Assembly (NCBI GenBank): GCA_947258715.1
Contig: CAMYJH010000043.1
Span: 1-35,799 of the forward strand
Source: an uncultured Gammaproteobacteria bacterium
Lineage (GTDB): Bacteria > Pseudomonadota > Gammaproteobacteria > HK1
Direction of reading: 5' to 3'
Length of the DNA: 35,799 bases
Shown: in pieces, positions 26,082-34,100 of the stretch
How the letters are laid out: each line of letters opens with the position of its first letter
Numbering within the stretch: the stretch's first letter is position 1
Made by a program: the position numbers and the translations under genes
The notes under the pieces: model-generated
Databases searched by the model: none
Seen by the model: only the letters and a program-made list of their open reading frames with translations
Told to the model about the DNA's origin: nothing

Positions 26082-26299
26082 TGCTTTGGATTCCTTTTTT
26101 CAGCGCCACGCTCGCTGAGCGCCCGGCCGATGTTGGCCAACGCCTTGTCCCGTTCCCGTATCGGCTCGCTCGGCGTGAGCTTCTCGAGCGGAATGAGATC
26201 ACGCTGGGCGTCGGCTGCCTCCTCGGCCAGCGATCTTCGCTCGCACAGCGGCGACGCTTCCGCTTCCAGGTAATCACCTACGCTGGTGCTCCAGGGCAT
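26078..26299 (-). CDS. Small hypothetical protein coupled to its neighbours
   Basis: 73 residues, mostly charged and helical (EAEASPLCERRSLAEEAADA, then ERDKALANIGRALSERGAEK). No family recognised. Evidence that it is real: its ATG lies one base after the stop of the DHDPS-family gene, and its TGA overlaps the GTG start of pdxA2 by 4 bp. It therefore exactly fills the gap with coupling at both ends. The frame stays open further upstream inside the neighbour, but those residues are out-of-frame shadow. It could be a small subunit, or a leftover of a larger gene fitted between its neighbours. Confidence 0.6.
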   Translation of the reverse strand: MPWSTSVGDYLEAEASPLCERRSLAEEAADAQRDLIPLEKLTPSEPIRERDKALANIGRALSERGAEKRNPKQ

Positions 26300-26300
26300 T

Positions 26301-27218
26301 TCAGTGGCCCCAGGATAAAGCGACCGGGTCGAGGTCGCGTACCAGGTGGAGCAGCGTTTCACGCGCTTGCGGCTGGAGCGCCTCGACCGGGTGTCGACAA
26401 AAATCCGACTTGATGACCCCGCCTTCCTTGAATACCGCCTTGGCGGCGCGAAATCCGCACTGCCGATTCTCGTGATTGATAACGGGAAGAATGCGCCCGT
26501 ACTCATTTGCCGCCGTGGCACGGTCTCCGGCAAGGTGGGCGGAAACCACCGATTTGATCAGCTCTGGAATCATGGCGGAGCACATGTTACCGGTGGCCCC
26601 CGCGTCGAGATCGGCAAGTAAGGTGATACCTTCCTCGCCGTCGAATGGCCCCTCGACCGCGTCGCCACCGGCGGCGATCAGGGCGCGCAACTTGTTCGCT
26701 GCCCCGGCGCATTCGATCTTGAACAGCTTGACGTTCTCGAGGTTCGTGGCCATGTCGACGAGTAAATCGACCGGCAGCTCCACGCCCGACAAGGGTGCGT
26801 CCTGCACCATGACGGTGATCCCTGTGTCGCTGACGCGCCGAAACTGTTCGTACGTCTGCTGCGGCGTTCCTTTCATCAGCGCCCCGTGGTAAGGCGCCAT
26901 CATCATCACCATCGATGCGCCCAGCTCGCTTGCCTGGCGTGCCCGCCGCACGACGATATCCGTGGCGAAATGACTGATCGTCACAATCACGGGGACGCGA
27001 TCCGCGACATGCTCGAGGCACAGGCGCGTAAGTTGCTCGCGCTCGTCGTCGGAGAGCAGAAACTGCTCGGAAAAGTTGGCGAGGATACAGATACCGTCAA
27101 CGCCCTGATCGACCATGCAATCGAGAACCCGGCGCATATCCGCGAGGTCGAGCGCGCCATCGTCTCGAAATGGCGTCGGCGCGATCGGCCACACGCCGCT
27201 GTATGGGCGTTTCGTCAT
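26301..27218 (-). CDS. DHDPS/N-acetylneuraminate lyase-family aldolase or dehydratase
   Basis: 305-residue TIM-barrel class I lyase. The Schiff-base lysine is expected at K167 (NVKLFKIECAG). Two usual active-site elements differ. The GTTGE-type loop is ILANFSEQ (about 45-52). The tyrosine of the I-Y-N-x-P motif is replaced by Q139 in VMVQDAPLSG. That VQDAP form occurs in sugar-acid branches of the family such as 2-keto-3-deoxy-pentonate dehydratases, rather than in DapA. Together with an enolase-superfamily dehydratase just upstream, this suggests action on a 2-keto-3-deoxy acid. The exact reaction is inference. The stop is one base from the start of the 73-codon ORF. Confidence 0.85.
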   Translation of the reverse strand: MTKRPYSGVWPIAPTPFRDDGALDLADMRRVLDCMVDQGVDGICILANFSEQFLLSDDEREQLTRLCLEHVADRVPVIVTISHFATDIVVRRARQASELGASMVMMMAPYHGALMKGTPQQTYEQFRRVSDTGITVMVQDAPLSGVELPVDLLVDMATNLENVKLFKIECAGAANKLRALIAAGGDAVEGPFDGEEGITLLADLDAGATGNMCSAMIPELIKSVVSAHLAGDRATAANEYGRILPVINHENRQCGFRAAKAVFKEGGVIKSDFCRHPVEALQPQARETLLHLVRDLDPVALSWGH

Positions 27219-27317
27219 GACGCGATCCGGCGGTAGTCGCTGCAGCGGCGGTACGGCACGATAGTCACCGCCTGGCTGGCTTGTGGAAAGGTCACGGCCA
27301 TCCTACGCGCCCGTCGA

Positions 27318-28490
27318 TCATTCCTGAATCTCGAAGTGCTCCAGATGCTCGTCGGAAATAGAAATGCCCAGCCCGGGCGTGTCGTCCGACAGATCCAGGA
27401 AGCCATCGTGCGCGGCGGGATCGCCATCGAAGATGTAGTAGAAAAGCTCGTTACCGATCTCGATGTCGTGTACCGGGAAGTACTCCGACATCGGGCAGTT
27501 CATGTTCGCCATGGTCAGGTGATAGTTGTGTGCCTGCCCGGCGTGCGGAATGACCGGCACCTGGTAGGCTTCGGCGAGCGCATTGATTTTCTGTGCCGCG
27601 GTTATCCCACCGACCCGGTTGGTGTCGTACTGCACGACGCCGACCGCCTCGAGGTCCAGTAGCTGGCGGAAGCCGAACAGCGTGCACTCGTGTTCACCGC
27701 CCGAGATAGGTATGGGACCGGCGTTGAGCTGCGCGTAACCGTGCAGATCGTCGGCAATTACGGGTTCCTCGAGCCACCGCGGTTCGTATGGTACGAGCTT
27801 GGGCAACATGCGCCGCGAGTAGTCGAGATTCCAGCCCATGTACGCTTCGAGCATCAGATCCCGTTCGTAACCGATCACCTCGCGCAGTGCCGCGACGCGC
27901 TTGAGATTCTCGCGCATGCCCGCCATACCGTCTTTCGGGCCGAACCCGAACCGCGACTTCATGGCGGAATAACCAGCGTCCACCGCCTGTTGGGCTTCCG
28001 CTTGCATCGCCTCCACGGTGTCTGCATAGAGTTTCGAGTAGTAAACGGGGATCCTGGCTTTGGTCCGCCCGCCGAGGAGTTTGAACACCGGCTTGCCGGT
28101 CAGCTTGCCCATCAGATCCCAGATCGCGATGTCGACGGCACTGATCGCCGTCATACCAACACCCTTCCTGCCCCATGCGAGCGTGCGCCGATACATTTTT
28201 TCCCACAGATAGGCGTAGTCGAACGGGTCGGCACCGACGATCAGCGGTGCGTAGTACTGGTCGATGGCGTGCTTGACCAGTGGGGGCGCCAGCGCTGCAT
28301 TTCCCAGGCCCACCTCGCCTGTGTCCGCCTCGACCTCGCAGGTCAGCCACTGATGAAAGCGAAAACTGCTCATGGCGTCGCCGTGCTCGTGGAGCACGTC
28401 GCTTGCATTGGTGCAAAAATTCGACTGGGGAGGGACAGTCGGTCCGGTCCAGTTCCAGACTTTCGCGCGAATGGACGCAATCCGGCTCAT
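27318..28490 (-). CDS. Enolase-superfamily (MR/MLE) sugar-acid dehydratase, rhamnonate dehydratase-like
   Basis: 390 residues. The capping domain is followed by a barrel with metal ligands E215 (LMLEAYMGW), E241 (WLEEP) and E266 (ISGGEHE), and histidines H316/H321 ([12 protein letters not shown]) as likely general acid/base. The [20 protein letters not shown] segment is typical of the L-rhamnonate dehydratase branch, where a glycine-rich loop replaces the KxK motif. It probably dehydrates an aldonic acid to a 2-keto-3-deoxy acid, feeding the DHDPS-family enzyme 99 bp downstream. Substrate not determinable. It is first of the leftward four-gene cluster, with regulator half-sites at about 28546. 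Confidence 0.85.
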   Translation of the reverse strand: MSRIASIRAKVWNWTGPTVPPQSNFCTNASDVLHEHGDAMSSFRFHQWLTCEVEADTGEVGLGNAALAPPLVKHAIDQYYAPLIVGADPFDYAYLWEKMYRRTLAWGRKGVGMTAISAVDIAIWDLMGKLTGKPVFKLLGGRTKARIPVYYSKLYADTVEAMQAEAQQAVDAGYSAMKSRFGFGPKDGMAGMRENLKRVAALREVIGYERDLMLEAYMGWNLDYSRRMLPKLVPYEPRWLEEPVIADDLHGYAQLNAGPIPISGGEHECTLFGFRQLLDLEAVGVVQYDTNRVGGITAAQKINALAEAYQVPVIPHAGQAHNYHLTMANMNCPMSEYFPVHDIEIGNELFYYIFDGDPAAHDGFLDLSDDTPGLGISISDEHLEHFEIQE

Positions 28491-28545
28491 GGTCCGATTT
28501 TCGGTTCACCTCTGCTCAGGCCGGATCTTGCATCCGCTCGAGTGT

Positions 28546-28561
28546 ATGGTATTTGGTATGC
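28546..28561. promoter_or_regulatory. Half-sites related to the 30477-30494 palindrome
   Basis: ATGGTATTTGGTATGC carries two GGTAT half-sites 55-70 bp before the dehydratase start. The same ATGGTAT core makes up the perfect palindrome at 30477-30494. It may be a degenerate operator for the same regulator. Confidence 0.35.
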
Positions 28562-28701
28562 AGCGGTGGCCAACCTAGACTATCGAAGGTGTCAAGGCAA
28601 CAGGCGTCACGGGAGCAAGGTTTGATCCATCAACGGGGACAACGATCGCCGTATTGACGACGCTGCGCGATCGGGCGGATTATCCGATGACCGCGAAGTC
28701 G

Positions 28702-29233
28702 TTACGCGCTGGCGGTCAGGTCAAGACGCCGGCATAGCTCTTGCGGCGCCCGATTTTGCCGCATCAACCCGGTCATCGCGGCGCTCAGCCGCGCCACGCC
28801 GCTGGTCATGGCGTGACACTGCTCGCGAAATCTCTCGAACGGCGGTTTCACCATGGCTTTCTAGAGGTCGCGCTCCTGGCCGCGCACCAACTCCGCCGAC
28901 GAGTACCGGTTGTGATAGCCGCACCCGTCCTCCTCCCGGTAGTGATGTTGGTCGGAAATCAGATGCGTGTAGATGTTCTCGGCGTGCAGCCGTTGGGTAG
29001 AACACTCATCGCAGGGCTCCACCGGTCCCCGGCTGCAATGCAGGAAATTGACTCTGCCGGTGAGCAGGTCACGTCGCGGCGGCATACAGGGCAGGCTGCC
29101 CGCATAGTGAGTTTCGAATACCGTGCCGCGCTGCGCAAAGCGATCGAAATTGGGGCTCGGCGGCGCCTCGTCGGTGTAGCAAGACAAGGAATTGCGATTG
29201 AGAGAATCGAAGAGACAGGAACCGTAGTTTCAT
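28702..29233 (-). pseudogene. Sulfatase remnant, N-terminal part only
   Basis: Starts MKLRFLSL at 29233, then shifts frame near 29210 into FDSLNRNSLSCYTDEAPPSP and NFDRFAQRGTVFETHYAGSL. The formylglycine motif C-x-P-x-R is visible as CMPPRRDLLTG, confirming a type I sulfatase. The frame then meets a TAG at 28861-28863, where relatives have tryptophan (GDPWKAMV-type). It continues with KAMVKPPFERFREQC before homology fades at a later stop near 28702. Only about 130 of the usual 450-500 residues are recognisable. Frameshift, nonsense codon and truncation together mean it is dead. It sits between two MR/MLE genes and suggests the locus once handled a sulfated substrate. Confidence 0.8.
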
Positions 29234-29282
29234 CGGCTCCGGCGTAACCTGCGGCGGTTTATCGGTGAGCGATGCGCCGCGA

Positions 29283-30383
29283 TCATCCGTCCACGCGCGT
29301 GCGGTCGGCAACCTCCGGATCGAGTTCCAATCCAAGTCCCGGTGCCGTCGGGCCGAGCAGAAACACCCCTTCGTCGGTGACTTCCTCACGGGTGGCGGGT
29401 CCTCGAAACAGTCTCGTCTGGAACTCGAGCAACGCATTGTCCGGCATGAAGTACTCGATCCACATGACATTGGGCAGCCCCGCGGCCAGGTGCAGGTGGA
29501 TGGGTTGCAGATTCCACGGGGATACAGGCACCCCGCGCGCCGTCGCGTACGCGTGGATGGGCAACCAGTCGCTGATCCCGCCCGTAATCGCTGCATTGGG
29601 CTGCACGACATCGACCGCGTTGGCATCGAGGAGCGGTTTGAACTCCGCGAGACCGACGTGTTGTTCGCCGCCGGCGATCCAGGTCGTGCCCGCACGCTCG
29701 CGCACGCGTACATAGCCCGGCAGGTCCGTCGGCGGGACCGGCTCCTCGAGCCAGAACACGTCCCAGCGTTCCCAGCGCTTGAGCTGGCGAATCGCGGTCT
29801 CGACATCCCAGCTTCCGTTGACGTCGACCATCAGTCGAACGTCGGGCCCAATCGCCTCGCGCACCGCCTGCACCCTGGCAGTCGCTTCGTCGAGCGTCAC
29901 GAAGCTGCGGGTGCCGCGAATCTTCAGCGCCTTGTGGCCTTGCGCGACATATTGCGCGGCGCGTTCCGCAAGCTGATCGACGGGCAGATGGTGGGCACAG
30001 TTCGCATAGGTCGGAACCCGCTCTCGCTGCGAGCCGAACAACGCCGACACCGGGGCGCCGAATAACTTCCCCTTGATGTCCCACAGCGCGTAATCGACCG
30101 CGGCGATACACCGACGAACCATCCCCTCCCCGTCACGACGCCCGATCGCTGCGTGCATTCGCAGCCAGCAATCGGTCGTCAAACGCGGATCCAGACCGGT
30201 CACGGCAGGGGCGAGCACGTCACGCAGGATGCTCGTATAGAGCGCACTCGTGCGCTCGCTGGCTGATACGAATCCAGTGCCGCCTGGTCCGTCACCGGCC
30301 TGCACTCGCACGATCAGGATCTCGGCGGCGCCCTGCGTAGCGTCCCGCCGATACCGTTCGACAACGAGCTCACTGATCTTCAT
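29283..30383 (-). CDS. Enolase-superfamily (MR/MLE) protein, mandelate racemase-like
   Basis: 366 residues. Barrel features are a K-x-R motif (K154, R156 in HKALKIRGTRS), metal ligands D187 (LMVDVNGSW), E213 (WLEEPV) and E240 (IAGGEQH). The usual aspartate of the His-Asp dyad is N263 (VQPNAAITGG). The expected histidine region reads VSPWNLQPIHLHLAAG with H296/H298. It is therefore an MR-like dehydratase or racemase with a non-standard second base. It diverges from the isomerase gene at 30547 across a region with a perfect palindrome. Reaction and substrate are open; the sugar-acid theme is taken from its neighbours. Confidence 0.8.
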   Translation of the reverse strand: MKISELVVERYRRDATQGAAEILIVRVQAGDGPGGTGFVSASERTSALYTSILRDVLAPAVTGLDPRLTTDCWLRMHAAIGRRDGEGMVRRCIAAVDYALWDIKGKLFGAPVSALFGSQRERVPTYANCAHHLPVDQLAERAAQYVAQGHKALKIRGTRSFVTLDEATARVQAVREAIGPDVRLMVDVNGSWDVETAIRQLKRWERWDVFWLEEPVPPTDLPGYVRVRERAGTTWIAGGEQHVGLAEFKPLLDANAVDVVQPNAAITGGISDWLPIHAYATARGVPVSPWNLQPIHLHLAAGLPNVMWIEYFMPDNALLEFQTRLFRGPATREEVTDEGVFLLGPTAPGLGLELDPEVADRTRVDG

Positions 30384-30476
30384 CGGCAGCCTCTCGTTCG
30401 TGGATGTTCTTCCACGCCCGGCCAGGATGCTCGCGCAAAAACCGACGCCATTTCGTCTCCCTCAAAATGCGCCTGC

Positions 30477-30494
30477 GAAATGGTATACCATTTC
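30477..30494. promoter_or_regulatory. Perfect 18-bp palindrome, GntR-type operator candidate
   Basis: GAAATGGTATACCATTTC is fully symmetric and lies in the 163-bp region between two divergent catabolic genes. The TGGTATACCA core is of the kind bound by GntR/FadR-family regulators. No regulator gene is in the window, so the assignment is by motif shape only. Confidence 0.65.
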
Positions 30495-30546
30495 TCACAT
30501 CAGCCGCGCACCGAGACGCGCGATGAATGAGAGAAGGAGGAACGAC

Positions 30547-31401
30547 ATGGGCAAGCGAGCCTTGATCGAGCGGATCGGCGTCGACGCCGGGCGGCGAAAG
30601 CCGGCAGAGGAAGCGCTCGAATGGGCGGCCGCGAATCGGGTATTCTACCTGGACATCCAGGCCGACATCGCGCCGAATGCATTGGAGAGCTTCGATGATG
30701 AGCGCTGCAAGCGCATCCGGGACTTGTGCGAGCGCCACGAGATCCACCTGGGCCTGCATACCCTGTCTGGTGTGAATGTTGCCGAGTTCTCGCCGTTTTG
30801 CCGCGACGCAGTCGACGAGTATCTCAAAGCGTACATCGATCTCTCGCAGCGCATAGGCGCGGGTTGGATCGTCGTGCACGGCGGCTATCACTTCACGAGC
30901 TGCCGCAAGCCGCGCATGCAGGCAAGCCTCGAACGGCTGCAGCGTATCAGTGAATACGCGCAGCAGCGCGGGGCGCAGCTCCTGCTCGAGAATCTGCAGT
31001 GGGAGCCGGTACTCGCCGAGGTCAACTACCTGCCGGTCACGCCAGCCGAGTGCCGTTGGTACTTCGACCAACTGCCGTCACCGAATATCAAGTGGTCGTT
31101 CACCGCAAACCATGCGCATCTGCTGCCCGGCTGCTCGATCGAGAAGTTCATCGACGCCATGCCGTTCATCGAACTTTGTCGCGAGGTTCGCCTGGCCGAC
31201 AACAACGGCGTCTACGAGATCCACCAGCATCCCGGCGAAGGCACCATCGACTTCGGCGCACTCTTCAAGAAGATTGAGGGCCTCGGCTACGAAGGACACT
31301 ATACCAACGGCTGGGGCACGCTCGACGCCATGCTCGAAGGCCGCGACTACATGATCGCGCGCGCAAAGGAAGCCGGTGTGGACGTCGGATCTGACCGTTG
31401 A
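30547..31401 (+). CDS. Sugar phosphate isomerase/epimerase-like TIM barrel protein
   Basis: 284 residues from the ATG at 30547, which has AAGGAGG 7 bases upstream; longer upstream starts lack this. The fold is the xylose isomerase-like/AP endonuclease-2 barrel. IHLGLHTLSGVN, GAGWIVVHGGYHF, AQLLLENLQWEP (likely metal-ligand Glu), FTANHAHLLPG and REVRLADNNGVYEIHQHPGE are the strand ends that usually hold metal ligands. The family includes isomerases, epimerases and dehydratases of sugars and keto acids. It is divergent from the MR/MLE gene at 29283 and probably shares the palindromic operator. Confidence 0.8.
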   Translation: MGKRALIERIGVDAGRRKPAEEALEWAAANRVFYLDIQADIAPNALESFDDERCKRIRDLCERHEIHLGLHTLSGVNVAEFSPFCRDAVDEYLKAYIDLSQRIGAGWIVVHGGYHFTSCRKPRMQASLERLQRISEYAQQRGAQLLLENLQWEPVLAEVNYLPVTPAECRWYFDQLPSPNIKWSFTANHAHLLPGCSIEKFIDAMPFIELCREVRLADNNGVYEIHQHPGEGTIDFGALFKKIEGLGYEGHYTNGWGTLDAMLEGRDYMIARAKEAGVDVGSDR

Positions 31402-31751
31402 TGCGGAACGCGAACAGCTCGGAGAACCGCGTATAGATGGCTGCCAAATTCAGACGATGATGACGCCAACCCCATTACTGTTGGTGGGTCTTGCAGGAAT
31501 CGAATGTCCGATCACCCGATTAAAGGTCAGACAATATTCGATTAACTCGCAGATTTTCTGTCTCAGCAAAAATCACAGTGGCACAAATTTGGCGCATGTG
31601 ACCCAGGCGCGGTGCGGCGCCAGGGTAGGGCCCGGTTCGCGAGCAAGCGCACTCGTTGTATCTTGAACGGTATTGTCATATATGGACCCGTCCCCGTTTG
31701 CAACAGGTTGACTGCGGAAATATCGGGCACAGAAGTGTCCCCATTCATCGG
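31402..31751. other. Non-coding stretch with a tRNA-like remnant
   Basis: Base composition drops from the flanking GC-rich genes. Besides the tRNA-Lys-like remnant I see no supported gene. It marks the change from the catabolic cluster to mobile debris. Confidence 0.55.
31482..31555 (-). pseudogene. tRNA-Lys-like remnant
   Basis: On the minus strand the 3' half reads CTGACCTTTAATCGGG, then TTCGATTCCTGC and AAGACCCACCA. This is the layout of a tRNA-Lys anticodon arm (TTT at the anticodon position), T arm and acceptor end with encoded CCA. The T stem no longer pairs, position 33 is C instead of T, and the 5' half is only weakly tRNA-like, so it cannot be functional. Overall length fits a whole decayed tRNA. 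It might mark an old integration site. Confidence 0.45.
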
Positions 31752-32434
31752 TTAGACACACGTCGCCTCCTGCCACCGAACAAACGCCCTCATCCGAAAC
31801 AAGCGGTAGTTTCGGGCTCGCAGCAAATGTCGCCCGAGCCGAAAGAGATTCTGCACCAGGCCATGTATCGACAGAAATCGTTGCGCCTGCAAGGCAGCCT
31901 TAAAACGTCGCATAATCCGTTCTCGTTGCCGGATGGGCTCGTGTGAAACCTCTATCCGATTATTGGAATAGCGACCGGTAACGTGAATGACGTCAGGCAG
32001 GACCTTCCGACGCGCAGTGGCATCGCTTTTCAGCTTGTCAGTGACAAGCCGACGGGGCCCACCTCCCTGCCTTTTCATAAGGTTACGGAAAAATCGTACC
32101 GCGGCATCGTTATCCCGCTCTTCTGGACGAGTATGTCGATGACGTCGCCGTCCTGGTCGATCGCACGATAGAGATAATGTTGTTTCCTCCGAATCCGAAC
32201 AAACAGCTCATCCACATGCCAGGTATCACCGTGTTGACCATACCGTCGACGCAACCGAGTCGCATATCGCCCACCAAATTTCGTACACCACCGGCGAATC
32301 GTTTCGTATGACACGGTCACACCGCGTTCGGCGAGCAGATCTTCGACATCCCGAAAGCTAAGCGAGAACCGGAAGTACAGCCAGACGGCATGCTGGATAA
32401 TGTTGGGCGGAAAACGATGCCGCCTATACAAGGA
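31752..32434 (-). mobile_element. IS6-family transposase, frameshifted
   Basis: The N-terminal frame (32434 to about 32125) reads YRRHRFPPNIIQHAVWLYFR, then a helix-turn-helix-like region and the first catalytic Asp in DTWHVDELFVRI. The C-terminal frame continues with DNDAAVRFFRNLMKRQGGG, LVTDKLKSDATARRK (second Asp) and NNRIEVSHEPIRQRER (Glu), ending at a TAA (31752-31754). The frames differ by one base near 32125, so the protein is split, though all three DDE residues remain. Termini could not be defined with confidence. It shares its C-terminal pattern with the fragment at 21406-21666. Confidence 0.85.
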
Positions 32435-32891
32435 TTCCTGAAAAAAACGCTGTCGTCACCGAACGGATAGGAAATATAACCCCGCTATCCTCTGAAGGAA
32501 ACGCGATCGGAGAGGGTCATCCGGCGTGTTGTGTGGATTGGAAAATTATCGTTGTCGCAAGATTCCTGGCTCATGTCGTGTCGGGCGGTGCTTTGCTATT
32601 CGCAGTGGTATATGTGTCGAGGGTTCACCGCGCTTGAATACGAGTGTGTCTGCACGATATGTCTTTAAAAGGCATCGCTTCCCTGCGTTGGTATTGAATT
32701 AAGATCGCAACGAAGAGGCCGGGCCGGCATTGCGCAATTTGCTGACGACGCAGCCCTGGAACCAGCCGCAGTGGCTGACCGAGTTCGCGCCAGCCGACAT
32801 CCTACTGCCCTGAACCACGGTCTTACCGACATTTTGCAGTTGGCGCTGCTTGATTTAATCTCGGCAGCTGAAATTTCGCATTCGCTCGTCC
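32435..32891. other. Low-content intergenic region with a possible gene tail
   Basis: No complete gene. A 36-codon open stretch at 32703-32813 on the plus strand (RNLLTTQPWNQPQWLTEFAP, ending in TGA) looks like the C-terminal end of an unknown protein, but it has no start and no recognised family. The rest appears non-coding. Confidence 0.4.
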
Positions 32892-33809
32892 ATGGCCACC
32901 GTTGATCCGACCGCAGTTGCCGCCCCGACAATGCGCTACGCCAGCGGCGTCGCGCTGGTCCTGCTCGCCGGCGTGTTCTGGTCGACGATGGGCATCGGCA
33001 TCCGCCTGATCGAGCAGGCCAACGTCTGGCAGATATTGTTCTACCGTTCGTGCGCGCTGGCGACTTTTCTCTTCGTATTCATTTCATTTCGATCGGGATT
33101 CGGCCCGCTGGCGACGGTTCGCCGCGCCGGACTCGCCGGCGTGATCGGCGGGTTCGGACTCGTGTTCGCGTTCGCCGGCGGCATTTACGCGATCCAGACG
33201 ACGACCGTCGCCAACGCAATGTTTTTGTTCGTCGCGGCGCCGTTCGTCGCCGCCGCGCTCGGCTGGGTGCTGCTGCGCGAAGCCGTGCGGCGCGCGACCT
33301 GGATCGCGATGGGCTTCGCCGTGCTCGGCATTTTGATCATGGTCGCCAGCGGCATCGCCGCCGGGCGCCTTGCCGGCAACCTGAGCGCGCTGCTGTCGGC
33401 CTGCGGCTTCGCCGTGTTCGCAATCGCGCTACGCTGGGGCCGACTCGAGGACATGTTCCCGGCCGTGTTTCTTGCCGGAGTATTCTCGATCGCCGTCGGT
33501 GGTCTGGTCTGCGTGGTCGCCAATTACGGTTTTTCGCTGCCATCACGCGATATCGCGATCGCGTTTGCACTCGGCGTGTTCCAGGTCGGCGCCGGCCTCG
33601 CCCTGTTCACGCTCGGTTCGAAGGTCGTACCGGCGGCCGAACTCGTGCTGCTGTCGCTGACCGAGGTGCTGCTGGCGCCGCTGTGGGTCTGGTGGCTGCT
33701 TGGCGAAACCGTCAGCGCGGCAACCCTCGGCGGCGGCGCGATCCTGCTGCTCGCGCTCGCCGGTAACGCGCTGTCCGGTCTTCGCCGCAAACCGGTGCCG
33801 GTGATCTGA
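32892..33809 (+). CDS. EamA-type (DMT superfamily) transporter
   Basis: 305 residues with ten hydrophobic helices in two repeats of five, the drug/metabolite transporter layout. Repeat 1 starts GVALVLLAGVFWSTMGIGIR and repeat 2 GNLSALLSACGFAVFAIALR. Both end in the family's typical glycine/proline helices (LGWVLLREAVRRATW and LLAPLWVWWLLGETVSAATL). It is an inner-membrane exporter or importer of small metabolites; substrate unknown. The ribosome site is weak. Its high-GC, regular codon use differs from the AT-richer debris on both sides, so it may have arrived as a separate piece. Confidence 0.88.
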   Translation: MATVDPTAVAAPTMRYASGVALVLLAGVFWSTMGIGIRLIEQANVWQILFYRSCALATFLFVFISFRSGFGPLATVRRAGLAGVIGGFGLVFAFAGGIYAIQTTTVANAMFLFVAAPFVAAALGWVLLREAVRRATWIAMGFAVLGILIMVASGIAAGRLAGNLSALLSACGFAVFAIALRWGRLEDMFPAVFLAGVFSIAVGGLVCVVANYGFSLPSRDIAIAFALGVFQVGAGLALFTLGSKVVPAAELVLLSLTEVLLAPLWVWWLLGETVSAATLGGGAILLLALAGNALSGLRRKPVPVI

Positions 33810-34036
33810 TGGCGGCGAACTGGCTTTACGACGGCTTGCTCGGCGGACGCGATTGGCGTTGCGCGAAACTGATCGCGGTGTCCGCCCGCTATGCTAACCT
33901 GTTGCGCTCGCTCGGTCTCGAGCCGGCGCGGCTGACCCTCGACGCCGACGACGCGCAGGCAGATATTGGTCGTGACGAACAGTACGTGGACGTTGCTTGC
34001 CACGGGCGTTGTCGTGATTGTTGTTACGATACATGA
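33809..34036 (+). CDS. Small hypothetical ORF, possibly truncated
   Basis: 75 codons beginning at an ATG that overlaps the stop of the EamA gene by one base (TGATG), which suggests translational coupling. Residues 1-45 (LYDGLLGGRDWRCAKLIAVS) look like a normal GC-rich protein. The end is cysteine-rich and irregular (HGRCRDCCYDT), as if a junction near 33950 replaced the original sequence. No family recognised. Confidence 0.35.
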   Translation: MAANWLYDGLLGGRDWRCAKLIAVSARYANLLRSLGLEPARLTLDADDAQADIGRDEQYVDVACHGRCRDCCYDT

Positions 34037-34100
34037 ATATTCTCCGGTTTTGGCGGTCAATCTGTCGTGACATTGATGAATTGATAAGCGAGGGTGTCCC

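Noticed and set aside
26300..26533. Upstream extension of the 73-codon ORF
   Set aside because: This part overlaps the DHDPS-family gene in another frame and has shadow-like Ser/Arg composition.
30250..30546. N-terminal extension of the isomerase-like gene
   Set aside because: It would read through the palindromic operator and into the divergent gene; the ATG at 30547 has a strong AAGGAGG.
31687..31745. TTTGCAACAG near the IS6 copy as a terminal inverted repeat
   Set aside because: It resembles the IS26-type end but faces the wrong way for this transposase, and no partner is found at the other end.
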